Positions 39,700 through 50,736 are shown, counted from the stretch's first letter. The stretch is 64,000 nt of DNA from Smittia aterrima (GCA_033063855.1 CP093831.1:27590001-27654000), one strand, 5' to 3'. Notes: a model not told the origin generated them from the sequence alone. Numbers and translations: made by a program.

Positions 39700-41097
39700 T
39701 TAGTTTATAAAATCCTTGACAAAAAGTTTTCCGGTCTTGGTGATCATAACTTTCTCAAGATCCTTTTTGTCGACACCACGCAACTCGACAACTTTCAATT
39801 CTTCAAATTTTCTTTCCATTTCGATTAAAAGTTCGAAAATTTCTTTATCAATAACATAAATGCTTAGACTTTTAATGTTTGGCATTGATAAAAGAAGAAA
39901 CTTTAAGCTGTCAATGTTAATCAAATAATTCAACTTTAGATGAGTAATCGATGAAGATTTTTCATTTGGAATTTCGTTTTCGAAAGAATCTTCACAATTT
40001 TTTATGTCGAGACTTTTGAGCTTCGGCATTTTAACAATTATTCTGATGAGTTCTTTGTCGTCGCATTGTTCGATTGTCAACTTTTCGAGTTGATCGCTTT
40101 GTGATTCAAGGAAATTCAGAAAATTGTTGCTGCAACCAAAGTCTTCGTCAAATTTTATTGTCAAACTTTTGAGCTTGAACTGAAATCGTTTCCAAGAATC
40201 GTCTCCAAACATCTGACCTTCGTATATTTTAAGTGTCAAGCTTGTTAGCTTGATGAAGTTTTCAAGCATTGTTGTTAAAGTTCCATAGTTAACTCCTTGC
40301 CAGAAATCATCTTTAAACTCAAATGTTTCGATATCAAACAAATTAAGGAAAAATCTGGCGTGAAATTCGCTCATGGAAGGAAATTTATAAAAATCCATTT
40401 TCAAATGTTTTAACTTCGGGAAGTTTAAAACTTTTAACTTTGTAGTTGAGTCATCAGCAAATGATTCTTGGTTTACATAAGTTCCAGTTCTAATAGCAAA
40501 GCTTTCAACTGATTCTTCGATTGATGAGAGAAATTCCCATAAATCCAGTTTTGTTTCAAAACATTCCTCGTTGATTGAAACGCTTTTCCAGTCGTGAGCT
40601 TTGCTAATAATGCCGAAGTCTCTGATTCGAAACCTTGTCGCTATTCGATAATAGCGTTTAGCAACTGCAGAGCTGGGCAAGTTATATCTCAGCAAATATT
40701 CCTCCAATTCAAATTCCGTGCCGAAAATCTTCTCAACAAGGATTTTTTCTATTTCTTTTTCTGAATAGATGCTTTGTCGGACTTCAATGTTTTGGTATTT
40801 TCTCGAGCTATTCTTTAACAAATCGTAATTTTCCTGTTTAAATGCACGATATTCACTCAAAACAACTTTTATCTTTTTCATCAGATCATTCGATGATGCG
40901 ATGCTGCTATACCAAAGTGGACTGACTTCTGAAATCTGCATCAAGTCCTTGCCTCTGAGGTGTTGTAGAATCATTTCCGGAAGGTCAAGGAAACGAGAGA
41001 AGTAAACCAAAGGATCCATCTCATCTAAAGTTAACTCAGTTTTCGCTGTTGATTCCTGCGATGACTTGTTATGTTCGGTCGTTGCTGTGCTGTCCAT
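39700..41097 (-). CDS. F-box/LRR-like protein, copy C (465 aa)
   Basis: Intact copy. Start MDSTATTEHNKSSQE at 41097, then TELTLDEMDPLVYFSRFLDL. The F-box is at about residues 30-75 (LPEMILQHLRGKDLMQISEV), a charged middle includes EKIFGTEFELEEYLLRYNLP, and LRR-like repeats follow from about 150 to 440 (LKVLNFPKLKHLKMDF, LKSLTIKF, LEKLTIEQC, MPKLKSLDIKNC). It ends KTGKLFVKDFIN, different from the other copies' RKTV/TKTV endings, and it lacks an inebriated tail copy downstream. The N-terminus (TTEHNKS) groups it with copies D and E rather than A and B. Confidence 0.82.
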   Translation of the reverse strand: MDSTATTEHNKSSQESTAKTELTLDEMDPLVYFSRFLDLPEMILQHLRGKDLMQISEVSPLWYSSIASSNDLMKKIKVVLSEYRAFKQENYDLLKNSSRKYQNIEVRQSIYSEKEIEKILVEKIFGTEFELEEYLLRYNLPSSAVAKRYYRIATRFRIRDFGIISKAHDWKSVSINEECFETKLDLWEFLSSIEESVESFAIRTGTYVNQESFADDSTTKLKVLNFPKLKHLKMDFYKFPSMSEFHARFFLNLFDIETFEFKDDFWQGVNYGTLTTMLENFIKLTSLTLKIYEGQMFGDDSWKRFQFKLKSLTIKFDEDFGCSNNFLNFLESQSDQLEKLTIEQCDDKELIRIIVKMPKLKSLDIKNCEDSFENEIPNEKSSSITHLKLNYLINIDSLKFLLLSMPNIKSLSIYVIDKEIFELLIEMERKFEELKVVELRGVDKKDLEKVMITKTGKLFVKDFIN

Positions 41098-41284
41098 TCT
41101 GAGCTTTCCAGAGTTTTTTTTTATCTAAAATCAAAATAAAATGAAAAATAACAAAGACTTTTCTAAAATCTTCAAGAGAGCGAGTGTCTTACCTTATCGA
41201 ATGTAGAGAACGAAATGAGTCGAATGCCAGAATGTTTCTTTCAGTTTTTACCTGAATCCTAATTTTGAAAACAGAAAAAATAAT

Positions 41285-41390
41285 TTGGTCAAAATTAGTC
41301 TGTCTGGCTACTTATGAGATGTTCGATTTGTATGAATTTGCCGGCCAAGCCGGTGGCTACACCTGGAGGTGGACACTCAGAAAGGTTAGA
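41285..41390. mobile_element. Right end of the pogo/Tigger-like element, second copy
   Basis: About 105 bases (GTCTGTCTGGCTACTTATGA; then CCGGTGGCTACACCTGGAGG) match the right end of the element at 35205-35696, ending GACACTCAGAAAGGTTA. The left half and left inverted end are absent. It occupies the same position relative to F-box copy C as the longer element does to copy A, so it probably arrived by segmental duplication rather than by its own insertion. Confidence 0.7.
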
Positions 41391-41570
41391 GTGTAAACGA
41401 ATAAATCCAGTTTCATTTTTTTTATGTTGGTCATAAATTTTGAAGAATTTTAAGTTTATTAAGGTCCAGGTAAAATAAAAGAAACATCTCATTTACAACA
41501 GTCGATTTGGTTGCCAGTGCAGTTCGGATCAAAGATTACAAGAGTGGACGGGTGGACGACAACAAAAACC

Positions 41571-41745
41571 TTGTTCGAACCTCTTCCGATTATCCTTGAA
41601 CCTCCACCGCAAAGGAGAAGTCCGAAGCTCGCGAAAGTTCCAGAGAAACCAGCAAACGGAGACGAGCAGCAAGGAAAATAAAACGAAGAAATGAAAATGT
41701 TTTATGTGAAATAAAGTTTATTAGAGGTTGTGAAGAAAACGAAAT
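41571..41745 (+). pseudogene. Stray copy of inebriated 3' end
   Basis: Starts at TTCGAACCTCTTCCGATTAT, which matches 33448 in the last inebriated exon, and runs through its stop and 3' UTR. A deletion removes the GVATS-type coding stretch before the shared AGCAAGGAAAATAAAACG. It lies directly downstream of F-box copy D, tail-to-tail. Confidence 0.85.
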
Positions 41746-41769
41746 TTCTTTTACTCAGATTTTTTACAA

Positions 41770-43020
41770 TCAAACGCTTTTGCGAACCTTAATTTTTTCA
41801 AGATCCTCTTTGGCGACACCACGCAAACTGAGAACTTTCAATTCTTCAAATTTTCTTTCCATTTCGATTAAAAGTTCAAAGATTTCTTTATCAATAACAG
41901 AAATGCTTAGACTTCTAACGTTTGGCATTGACAACAGAAGAAACTTTAGGCTACTCGCGTTAATCATATTTGCGTTAATCAAATAATTCAACTTCAGATG
42001 AGTAATCGATGAAGATATTCCAAGTAGAACTTGGTTTTTGAAAGAATTTTGACAATTCAGGAGGTCAACACTTTTAAGCTTCGGCATTTTTAAAATCACT
42101 TTGATGAGTTCTCTGTCGTCGCAGCGTTCGATCTTTATCTTTTCGAGCTGATCGCTTTGTGATTCAAGTAAATTCAGAAAATTTTTGTTGCGACCAAATT
42201 CTCCTATAAATCGAATTGTCAAACTTTTGAGCTTGAAATGAAATCGTTTATAAGAATCAAGAAACGTATGACTTTCGAATAATTGAAGTGTCAAGCTTGT
42301 CAGTTTGGTGAAGTTTTCGAGCATTTTTGTTAAAACGCCATAGTCAGCACTAAGATAATAATTTCCGCTATACTCAAATGTTTCGATATCAAACAAATTA
42401 AGGAAAAATCTGGCGTGAAATTCGCTCATGAAAGGAAAGCGATGAAAATCAATTTTCAAATGTTTTAACTTCGTGAAGTTTAAAACTTTTAACTTTGTAG
42501 TTGAGTCATCAGCAAATGATTCTTGGTTTACATAAGTTCCAGTTCTAATAGCAAAGCTTTCAACTGATTCTTCGATTGATGAGAGAAATTCCCATAAATC
42601 CAGTTTTGTTTCAAAACATTCACCGTCGATTGAAACGCTTTTCCAGTCGTGAGCTTTGCTAATAATGTCTAAGTCTCTGATTTGAAACTTTGCTCTTCGT
42701 TGGACTTCAATGTTTTGGTATTTTCTCGAGCTATTCTTCAGCAAATCGTAATTTTCCTGTTTAAATCCACGATATTCACACAAAACAACTTTTATGTTTT
42801 TCATGAGATCACTTGATGATGCGATGCTGCTATACCAAAGTGGGCTGACTTCTGAAATTTGTAACAAGTCTTTGGCTTTTAAATGATTGAGAATCATCTC
42901 AGGAATGCCAAGAAACCGAGAGAAGTAAACCAAAGGATCCATCTCATCTAAAGTTAACTCAGTTTTCGCTGTTGCTTCCTGAGAAGACTTGTTATGTTCG
43001 GTCGTTGCTGTGCTGTCCAT
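41770..43020 (-). CDS. F-box/LRR-like protein, copy D (416 aa)
   Basis: ATG at 43020 (MDSTATTEHNKSSQE); an in-frame extension upstream to 43053 crosses the predicted splice acceptor and is not coding. F-box at about 30-75 (IPEMILNHLKAKDLLQISEV). Like copy B it lacks the roughly 45-residue segment after RKYQNIEV. LRR-like repeats run to the end (LKSLTIRFI, LEKIKIERC, MPKLKSVDLLNC, MPNVRSLSISVIDK, VLSLRGVAKEDLEKI). The reading frame is intact. Role inferred as for copy A. Confidence 0.82.
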   Translation of the reverse strand: MDSTATTEHNKSSQEATAKTELTLDEMDPLVYFSRFLGIPEMILNHLKAKDLLQISEVSPLWYSSIASSSDLMKNIKVVLCEYRGFKQENYDLLKNSSRKYQNIEVQRRAKFQIRDLDIISKAHDWKSVSIDGECFETKLDLWEFLSSIEESVESFAIRTGTYVNQESFADDSTTKLKVLNFTKLKHLKIDFHRFPFMSEFHARFFLNLFDIETFEYSGNYYLSADYGVLTKMLENFTKLTSLTLQLFESHTFLDSYKRFHFKLKSLTIRFIGEFGRNKNFLNLLESQSDQLEKIKIERCDDRELIKVILKMPKLKSVDLLNCQNSFKNQVLLGISSSITHLKLNYLINANMINASSLKFLLLSMPNVRSLSISVIDKEIFELLIEMERKFEELKVLSLRGVAKEDLEKIKVRKSV

Positions 43021-43387
43021 TCTGTGCTTTCCAGAGTTTTTATCTAAAATCAAAATAAAATAAAAAAAAATAACAAAAACTTTTCTAAAATCTTTAAGAG
43101 AGCGAGTGTCTTACCTTATCGAATGTAGAAAACGAAATGAGTCGAATTGCCAGAATATTTTTACCTGAAGTCTAATAAACGAATAGTCCAGTTTCATTTT
43201 CTTTCATGTTGGTCATAAATTTTGAAGAATTATAAGTTTATTAGGATCCAGGTAGAAATAAAAGAAACATTTCGTTTTCAACAGTCGATATAGTAACAGA
43301 ATTAAAGATTAGAATTTATCATTGAAGCAAAATATGTCCGATGCTGTTTGGATCGAAGAATACAAAAGTGGACAACGACAAAAGAAA

Positions 43388-43520
43388 CCTTCGAACCTAT
43401 TCCGATTATCCTTGAACCGAAGGCTCCAGAGAAACCAGCAAATGGAGCAAGAAAAATAAAACGAAGAAATGAAAATGTTTTATGTGAAATAAAGTTTATT
43501 AGAGGTTGTGAAGAAAACGA
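43388..43520 (+). pseudogene. Stray copy of inebriated 3' end, shortened
   Basis: TTCGAACCTATTCCGATTAT, then PEKPANGA coding and the GAAATAAAGTTTATTAGAGG 3' UTR. It has several internal deletions relative to 33448-33620. It sits downstream of F-box copy E in the same tail-to-tail arrangement. Confidence 0.82.
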
Positions 43521-43547
43521 ATTTTCTTTAACACAAACTTTTTACAA

Positions 43548-45014
43548 TCAAACGGTCTTGCGAACCTTTATTTTCTCAAGATCCTTTTTGTCGACACCAC
43601 GCAACCTAACAACTTTCAATTCTTCAAATTTTCTTTCCATTTCAATTAAAAGTTCAAAGATTTCTTTATCAATTAAATAAATGCTTAGACTTTTAATGTT
43701 TGGCATTGACAAAAGAAGAAACTTTACGTTTCTCGCGTTAATCATATTCGCGTGAAGCATGTAATTCAACTTCAGATGAGTAATCGATGAAGATTTTTCT
43801 TTTGGAATTTCGTTTTCGAAAGAATCTTCACATCTCGTTATGTCGAGACTTTTGAGTTTTGGCATTTTCAAGATTATGTCGATGAGTTTTCTGTTATCGC
43901 AGCGTTCGATCGACATTTTTTCAAGTTGATCGCTTTGTGTTTGAAGGAAATTCAGAAAATTGATGTTGCGACCAAAGTTTTCTCCAAATTTCAATGTCAA
44001 ACTTTTGAGCTTGAACTGAAATCGTCTCCAAGAATCGTCTTCAAACAAATGTTCGAATAAATGAAGTGTCAAGCTTGTTAGTTTGGTGAAGTTTTCGAGC
44101 ATTTTTATTAAAGTGCCATAGTCAGCTCCTGGCCAGTAATCACTTTCAAACTCAAATGTTTCGACAGCAAACAAATTTAAGAAAAGTCTGGCGTGAAATT
44201 CGCTCATGAAAGGAAAGTGATAAAAATCCATTTTCAAATGTTTCAACTTCATGAAGTTTAAAACTTTTAATTTTGCAGATTCTGGGTCCCTTTGCCTTCT
44301 ACTACGGAAAGAAAAGCTATCAACTGGTATTGGGTCACTTTGCCTTCTATTACGGATAGAAAAGCTTTCAACTGATTCTTCAACTGATGAGAGAAATTTC
44401 CATAAATCCAGTTTTGTTTCAAAACATTCCTCGTTGATTGAAACGCTTTTCCAGTCGTGAGCTTTGCTAATCAAGTCGAAGTCTCTGAATAGAAACTTTA
44501 CTTTTCGATAATAGCGTTCAACGACTTCAGTGTTTTCATATTTTCTCGAGCGATTTTTCAGCCCATGGTCCTCCCACTCAAATTCCGTGAAGCAAGTTTC
44601 ATTTCGTTTTTTGTTTGTCATAATTTTTGGATTATTTTTGGACTTCTCAGCAAGGACTCTTTCTGTTGCTTCTTCTGGACTGTAGAAGCTTCGTTTGACT
44701 TCAATGTTTTGATATTTTCTCGAGCTATTCTTCAACGAATCGTAATTTTCTTGTTGAAATGCATGATATTCACTCAAAACAACTTTTATCTTTTTCATGA
44801 GATAACTCGATGAAGCGATGCAGTTATACCAACTTGGGCTGACTTCTGAAATCTGCATCAAGTCTTTGGCTTTTAAATGATTGAAAATCATCTCAGGAAT
44901 GCCAAGAATTCGAGAGAAGTGAACCAAAGGATCCATCTCATCTAAAGTTAACTCAGTTTTTGTTGTTGTTTCCTTAAATGACTTGTTATGTTCGGTCGTT
45001 GCGTTGCTGTCCAT
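43548..45014 (-). CDS. F-box/LRR-like protein, copy E (488 aa)
   Basis: Start MDSNATTEHNKSFKE at 45014. F-box at about 30-75 (IPEMIFNHLKAKDLMQISEV). The middle segment is longer than in the siblings and contains an apparent internal duplication: RNRRQSDP and RSRRQRDP blocks near residue 220, and two RKYQ/RKYEN strings near 105 and 155. LRR-like repeats continue to the end (LEKMSIERC, MPKLKSLDITRC, VVRLRGVDKKDLEKI). Frame intact. It is the outermost copy, next to KCTD3. Confidence 0.82.
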   Translation of the reverse strand: MDSNATTEHNKSFKETTTKTELTLDEMDPLVHFSRILGIPEMIFNHLKAKDLMQISEVSPSWYNCIASSSYLMKKIKVVLSEYHAFQQENYDSLKNSSRKYQNIEVKRSFYSPEEATERVLAEKSKNNPKIMTNKKRNETCFTEFEWEDHGLKNRSRKYENTEVVERYYRKVKFLFRDFDLISKAHDWKSVSINEECFETKLDLWKFLSSVEESVESFSIRNRRQSDPIPVDSFSFRSRRQRDPESAKLKVLNFMKLKHLKMDFYHFPFMSEFHARLFLNLFAVETFEFESDYWPGADYGTLIKMLENFTKLTSLTLHLFEHLFEDDSWRRFQFKLKSLTLKFGENFGRNINFLNFLQTQSDQLEKMSIERCDNRKLIDIILKMPKLKSLDITRCEDSFENEIPKEKSSSITHLKLNYMLHANMINARNVKFLLLSMPNIKSLSIYLIDKEIFELLIEMERKFEELKVVRLRGVDKKDLEKIKVRKTV

Positions 45015-45332
45015 TCTGAGCTTTCCAGAGTTTTTATATCTAAAATCGAAATAAAATTGAAAATAACAAAGACTTTTCTAAAATCTTCAACAGAGCGTGG
45101 AGCGTGTCTTACCTTATCGAAAGTAGAGAACGAAATGAGTCGAATGGTCAGAATGTTTCTTTTTATTTTTACCTGAGTCCTAATAAACGAATAATCCAAA
45201 AATTATGACAAACATAAAAGAAAATAAAACTGAATTCGTTTATTGCGGTTCAGGTAATAATGAAAGAAACATTTAATTTTCAACGAAGAGAACTAACCAG
45301 GACGAGAAGGCGTCAACGACAAAAGGAAACCC

Positions 45333-45375
45333 GTTTTATGAGAAATAAATTTTATTTTAGAGATTGTGTCGATAA
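45333..45375 (+). pseudogene. Possible degenerate remnant of inebriated 3' UTR
   Basis: TTTTATGAGAAATAAATTTT, then TTTTAGAGATTGTG, resembles the ine 3' UTR (TTTTATGTGAAATAAAGTTT, TATTAGAGGTTGTG). It would be the trace of another duplication unit at the array edge. Weak on its own. Confidence 0.35.
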
Positions 45376-45433
45376 CATAAACTTTTAAATGCACATTTCG
45401 ATTTAATTGATTTTAAAATATTTCATCAAGATC

Positions 45434-48384
45434 CTAAATGTCTGTCGAGTTGTGAGCAACGTTTTGATTCAGAAAATTGACGTTTGATGACTTTAGCCTC
45501 GTTTGAGCTGCTTGCAGGTTTGTGATGCAAGGCGACATTGACGGAGTGTTCGTGTGACTGTTGCTGAGGTCACATTGATCGAGTTCATGGAGAAGTTCAG
45601 TTGCTGAGGGACCTCCACTTGCTTTTTGAACTGTAAAGGAAAATAAATTATTTAAAATTCTTTGATAAAAGTTTCTGATGTCTCACCAAGTTCGCCTTTG
45701 TTGAACAGTTCGAGAGCTGTAGTCAAATCCCACCACTGGATCGTTCCATTGCAATGACCTGTGAGCAAAAATCTTCTCGGTCGAGATCCCATTCTCGTGC
45801 ACGATCCTTCACATTCGTGAACGCAGAACGAAGTGATTGTTGTTGAGTCAACAGATTTTATCACACAAACTCGATCGCCAGTCGACGCAAGTCTTACGAA
45901 AAGTTTGTCAGTGTCGGGAACAACTTTCTGTGAAGGAAAAAGAATATTTTAGTTAATTTCTCAATAAAATCTGAAGTCAATCAATTACTTGAATCATAAG
46001 TTGTTCATCATCTTGTTCCCCAAACGGACCAAAGTCATTTCCAGCAAAGTAAGTGTTGTTCGTTTCAACAGATTCGAGTGATACGACTTTATAAGACGCT
46101 TCTGGCGTCGAGCCAGGTTGAGTGCTGATCATTCCACGAAATCTCGTCACGCGCCACGTTCGAACGTGATTGTATTCGCTGCAGATCGAAATGAGATATT
46201 TCTCTGAGAGCGTCACCTTTATCACAGGCGACTGATGAACAGCGAACGTTTGAAAGAGTTGTGGACCATGTCCAACTGTCTCCGGATGCTGCACAATTAC
46301 TTTAACACTTCCCGACTTCGTTCCATAAGCGATCTCAATCCAATTTCCAGATAAACCTAAGAACAATAAACAAACGACATCAAAGCTAAGTTCTGCCTAA
46401 AAAGTTTGAACATCGAACTGAACACAACAAAAAGCGTTTCGTGTAATTGAAAGAAACTTCTTTCATGCCAGCACCAAACCATAAGACTTTCACTATGGAA
46501 ACGATAAGACAAGAAGCGAGTGGAATGATCAAAACGAAAACCTTCAAGCAGGCCCAAAAAACTTGTGATGACGACAAATCAGATTTGGTCTGCACGAAAG
46601 TAAACATAAAATGTGATGCAAGTCGAACCCTTGAGACTTTGTCAAGTGAAATATAAGCAAAATAAAGAGAACGAAACTAGAATTAGATTTTTTCTTTTAC
46701 CTTCTCGTCCATCTGGTGCTGACATGCAAATTGGATTTTTATTTTTTGGGGATGATTTTGAGAGTATTTTAAGATTAATTTTGATTGAATTCTCGTTAGC
46801 TTGGTTTCAGATGCGAGTGAAACATCGAAAGCGGTGGAATACTCACTTGTGGTTTTAGGTGTCAAATACACCGAGATTGAAGTGATTTGATCGTTGGCTG
46901 GATCATGATAAAGCTCCGTGACTAATAAGTCGTTGTCTTTCATTCGAAGAGGAAACTTTTGCATGTCTGAATGGAAAGTCTTTTTAAGATGAGTTTGATG
47001 ATGATTAGGAGATGACTTACCAATGTAGTAAATGCTTCCGTTATTGCAGCCCAACAAAAGGAACGAGCCAGCATGATCGAAGGAAAGAATTGGTAAAAGA
47101 TCTTGAATTTGAAAGTGTCGCGTGTTTGAATGCCAAACTCCAATTTTCCCAGAAGACGACAAAGCAACTAATTGATTTCCAATGAAGAACAAGAACTCAA
47201 CGCGAACTTGAAGATTGAAAGTTCCGATCACATCAGACTTGCCTCCATCTTCTCCAATTCCGTAAAGTTTAATTTCAGATCCATAACTAATAGCGACCAT
47301 TCTCAAAGGCGCGTCATTTGATGACGTGATGTTCATCTTCGCATTTATCGCGATTCTCTCGATTACTTGATCGACGAACGGCGAAGTGAAGACAAGTTTC
47401 CAACCAGAAGAATCTTTCATGCGATAGCAAATGAAGAAATGAGAATAAGCGACAGCGAGCCAATTGTGATGAGCTTTGATGATTTGAACTCGCAAAGGAT
47501 CGACCCAAGTTTGATTTTGTTGCAATTGCCCGAACACTAATCCCAAATCGTTTCTAACAAATTTGTTCAGATCAGCAGATGAATTTCTTGAATGTCTCAA
47601 GTCAAGCGAAGGGTTTCGTGAATGATTCCGTGAAACTCTTAAATCCCAACTCGAAGTTCTTGAATGATTGTGACGAGGTTGAACTTCATTCTGAGGCTTT
47701 GTTGGATCTGATGGAGCTCGCATGACTGTTCCAGGAACTGCTCGAGCGCTGGCTGTCGAAGTTGTTGGTTCGGGTTCAATTGGAGTTTGAGAAAGAGCAG
47801 CTTGCGCATATTCTTGAATTGGAATATCTGAAATAAATCAAAAGTCGTAAATTAAAAAGAAATAATTTCGCGGAAGATAAATTTCTTACTTGGAGACATC
47901 AACAAACAAAACAGCAAATCTCCACATCCAGAGTTGTCCATCTCTTCAATTAACAGCAATCTCTTGATCAGCGGAGATATTCCATAATATTCCGCTTCAT
48001 GTCGCAACATTCGAATATTATCACAAAGCTTCAAATCAATATCTTTCGTTCTGCAAATGAATCATCAGAAGAGAATGAGAATGAATCATTAATTAACAAT
48101 CTTCAATCAAATTGATTTACCTTAAATAATTTAAAATTAATGAAAATAATTGTGGATCACGATCAATGAAGATTGCGTTCGTCTCATCGCGTAAAGATTG
48201 TATTCGTCCTGATAGCAGCGCAGTGAAAAACGAGTCAGAGCCTCCTTGGCCGAGAGTTGTCTTTGAAGTGGAAAACCTTTGAAATTAAGAGAAAATCGAT
48301 GAAATCTCATTAAGTTAAGTGCTTGAGTATCAAGTTTTACCTCTTTCCTCCGACATTTAAATGAATTATGTCTCCAGAATGCAT
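45434..48384 (-). CDS. KCTD3: BTB/WD-repeat-like protein, KCTD3/SHKBP1 orthologue (703 aa)
   Basis: Nine exons on the minus strand: 48384-48341, 48276-48121, 48050-47890, 47827-47021, 46966-46847, 46718-46701, 46356-45989, 45927-45687 and 45630-45434. All are GT-AG and in phase (2112 nt). The N-terminal T1-type BTB (residues 1-110) has IIHLNVGGKRFSTSKTTL, SGRIQSLRDE and LRHEAEYYGISPLIKRLL. After a Ser/Arg-rich linker comes the conserved propeller-like half with FPLRMKDNDLLVTELYHDP, GNWIEIAYGT, VIVQHPETVG, RFRGMISTQPGSTPEASYK and CEGSC..MGSRPRRFLLTG. In mammals KCTD3 modulates HCN3 channels and SHKBP1 binds the CIN85/SH3KBP1 adaptor; which role applies here is unknown. The sixth exon is only 18 nt. 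Divergent from Vha44. Confidence 0.93.
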
Positions 48385-49291
48385 TTTCCTGTTCTTGCGA
48401 AAATTTTCTTAATTGACGACGTCAAGAAAATGGGTCGCAGCTTAAATCCAAAGAAATCCAAGTAATTACTGATTGGACTCGATCAGAAACTTCTTTCCAC
48501 ACCAAATATTCGAGAAATGTTGCACAATTTATTCGATTTAATTAGTTTTTCCTTCTGCTGACGATTTGAGATTAATTTTTCTTTTTCAACTGAAACGAAA
48601 CGAACTCTGAAAACATTTTTTTTTATGTTTTGTTTGTGCAAAGGCTGAACATTCGTTTGCTTTAGCTTAACCGGGAGATGATTATTCTTAATGACTAATC
48701 AAAGAATTTTCTTTTCTCTTTTTAATGTTCAATGCTCTAATCAACTTCCTGCACTTTAAAAACGAGTTAATTTGTTTGTAAACATTTCAACTCGAAAAAA
48801 TTAGAAAATCAATAAATTCATTTTCTGTCCGACTGAAACTTCTCATCGGGCAACTCAAAATCACGTGAGTGTGTTCTGGCAATAAGTTTTCTTCGAAAGG
48901 AAAAACTGAGAAATTGGGCTTTGATAAAATTCTCTGTAAATCACCAATATCTCGTTGGTCAGCGACTTATGTAAGTTCAAGTGAATTCAATTCGAAAAGT
49001 TATTAAGTTCGAGTGAGAAAAAATAAAAACAAAACAATTGGAGTTCATTTAATTTTGCAAATTTCGCGGAGCTTTTGTTTTGCGTAAGGACTTTTTTTTA
49101 TTGATTCTCATCCAGTGTCCTGTGCTCAAAAACAATTCACCTTTGAACTGTCAACTTTCGTTTAATCTCAAGAAAATGCAATCGAGAACTTTTATTCATC
49201 ATGTGACCATCAGCAAAATTTTAATTTTTTTTTCGTTCAATTTTAGATTCTCACATTCCCATCCGAAAACTAATCGTTAACACTTTCCATC
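48385..49291. promoter_or_regulatory. Bidirectional intergenic region between KCTD3 and Vha44
   Basis: About 900 bp between two divergent start codons. It must hold both promoters and both 5' UTRs. A splice acceptor-like CAATTTTAG at about 49238-49246 suggests that Vha44 has a non-coding first exon to the left. No TATA boxes were identified. Confidence 0.45.
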
Positions 49292-50736
49292 ATGAGTGAA
49301 TATTGGTTGATATCTGCGCCCGGTGATAAGACATGCCAGCAAACATGGGAAACCATGAACAACGTCACCAGCAAGCAAAACAACTTGTGCGAGAACTTCA
49401 AGTTCCATATTCCTGACTTGAAGGTCGGAACACTTGATCAGTTGGTTGGATTGTCTGACGATCTCGGAAAGCTGGACGCCTATGTTGAAACGATTACGCG
49501 AAAAGTCGCCGCTTATCTCGGAGATGTTCTTGAAGATCAACGTGACAAGCTGATTGAGAATTTGCTGGCCAACAACAGTAAGCGATAAAATCAATTGCAA
49601 ATCATTAACAAAGAATTTGGTTTTTAGCTGACTTGTCGCAGTACATCACTCGCTTCCAATGGGACATGGCGAAGTATCCGATTAAGCAATCGTTGCGCAA
49701 CATCGCCGACATCATTTCCAAGCAGGTCGGACAAATCGATGCCGATCTCAAGACGAAATCGCAAGCGTACAACAGCTTGAAAGGAAATTTGCAGAATTTG
49801 GAGAAGAAGCAAACTGGAAGCTTGCTCACGAGGAATTTGGCAGATTTGGTGAAGAGAGAACACTTCATTCTCGACTCGGAGTATTTAACAACTTTGTTGG
49901 TGATTGTTCCCAAGTAAGTTGACATTCAAAACTTCTCCTTTTGAGTCTCTAACTTCAAGTTTCTCTTAGAGCTTTGTTCAAAGACTGGGAATCGCAACAC
50001 GAGAGGCTCACTGACATGGTTGTCCCACAATCGTCTCAGCTTATCACACAAGATCAAGATTATGGGCTGTTCACTGTTACGCTCTTCAAGAAAGTCGTTG
50101 ACGAGTTCAAACTTCACGCTCGTGAGAAGAAATTCGTTGTTCGCGACTTCACTTACAACGAGGAAGAAATGGCCGCGGGAAAGAACGAAATCACTAAATT
50201 GGTGACTGATAAGAAGAAGCAATTCGTAAGTATCAATCACTTGATTAAAGAGAAAAGATAATCTTCAAATATTTAAATTGTTTGTAGGGTCCACTTGTTA
50301 GATGGTTGAAGGTCAACTTCAGCGAATGTTTCTGCGCATGGATTCATGTTAAAGCGCTCCGCGTCTTCGTTGAGTCTGTTTTAAGGTGAGATTGCTTTAA
50401 ATTACTCTTCAACTCTTGCTTAATAACTTTTGATTGCAGATATGGTTTGCCCGTGAACTTCCAATCAATTTTGATTCACCCAAACAAAAAGAACCAGAAA
50501 CGTCTTCGTGAAGTTCTCAATCAGCTTTACGGACATTTAGACGGATCTGCGTCTTCGGGTTCTGTCTCTGCTGACGTAAGAATTTATTTATTTTCCTCAT
50601 GAAAATGTTTTTCTAATTAAATTTATTTTCCCTTCAGAATGTCGATATTCCCGGCTTGGGCTTCGGTCAGTCAGAATACTTTCCATACGTATTTTACAAA
50701 GTTGGCGTTGATGTAGTCGGAGAAGCAAAACCCTAA
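49292..50736 (+). CDS. Vha44: V-type H+-ATPase subunit C (386 aa)
   Basis: Peripheral stalk subunit C of the V1 sector, which links V1 to V0 and controls reversible assembly of the proton pump. Six exons: 49292-49577, 49628-49913, 49970-50225, 50288-50385, 50440-50575 and 50638-50736, with GT-AG junctions and matching phases (1161 nt). Hallmarks are the start MSEYWLISAPGDKTCQQTW, FKFHIPDLKVGTLD, LVGLSDDLGKLD, the helical SQAYNSLKGNLQNLEKKQTG, and the C-terminal GPLVRWLKVNFSECFCAWIH and YGLPVNFQSILI. The length equals that of the animal short form; the long central insertion known from some Drosophila isoforms is not visible. Introns are 50-63 bp. Confidence 0.97.

Noticed and set aside
46683..46846. 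In-frame continuation of the large KCTD3 exon past 46847
   Set aside because: The frame is open but departs from the conserved family sequence; a GTGAGT donor lies at the departure point.
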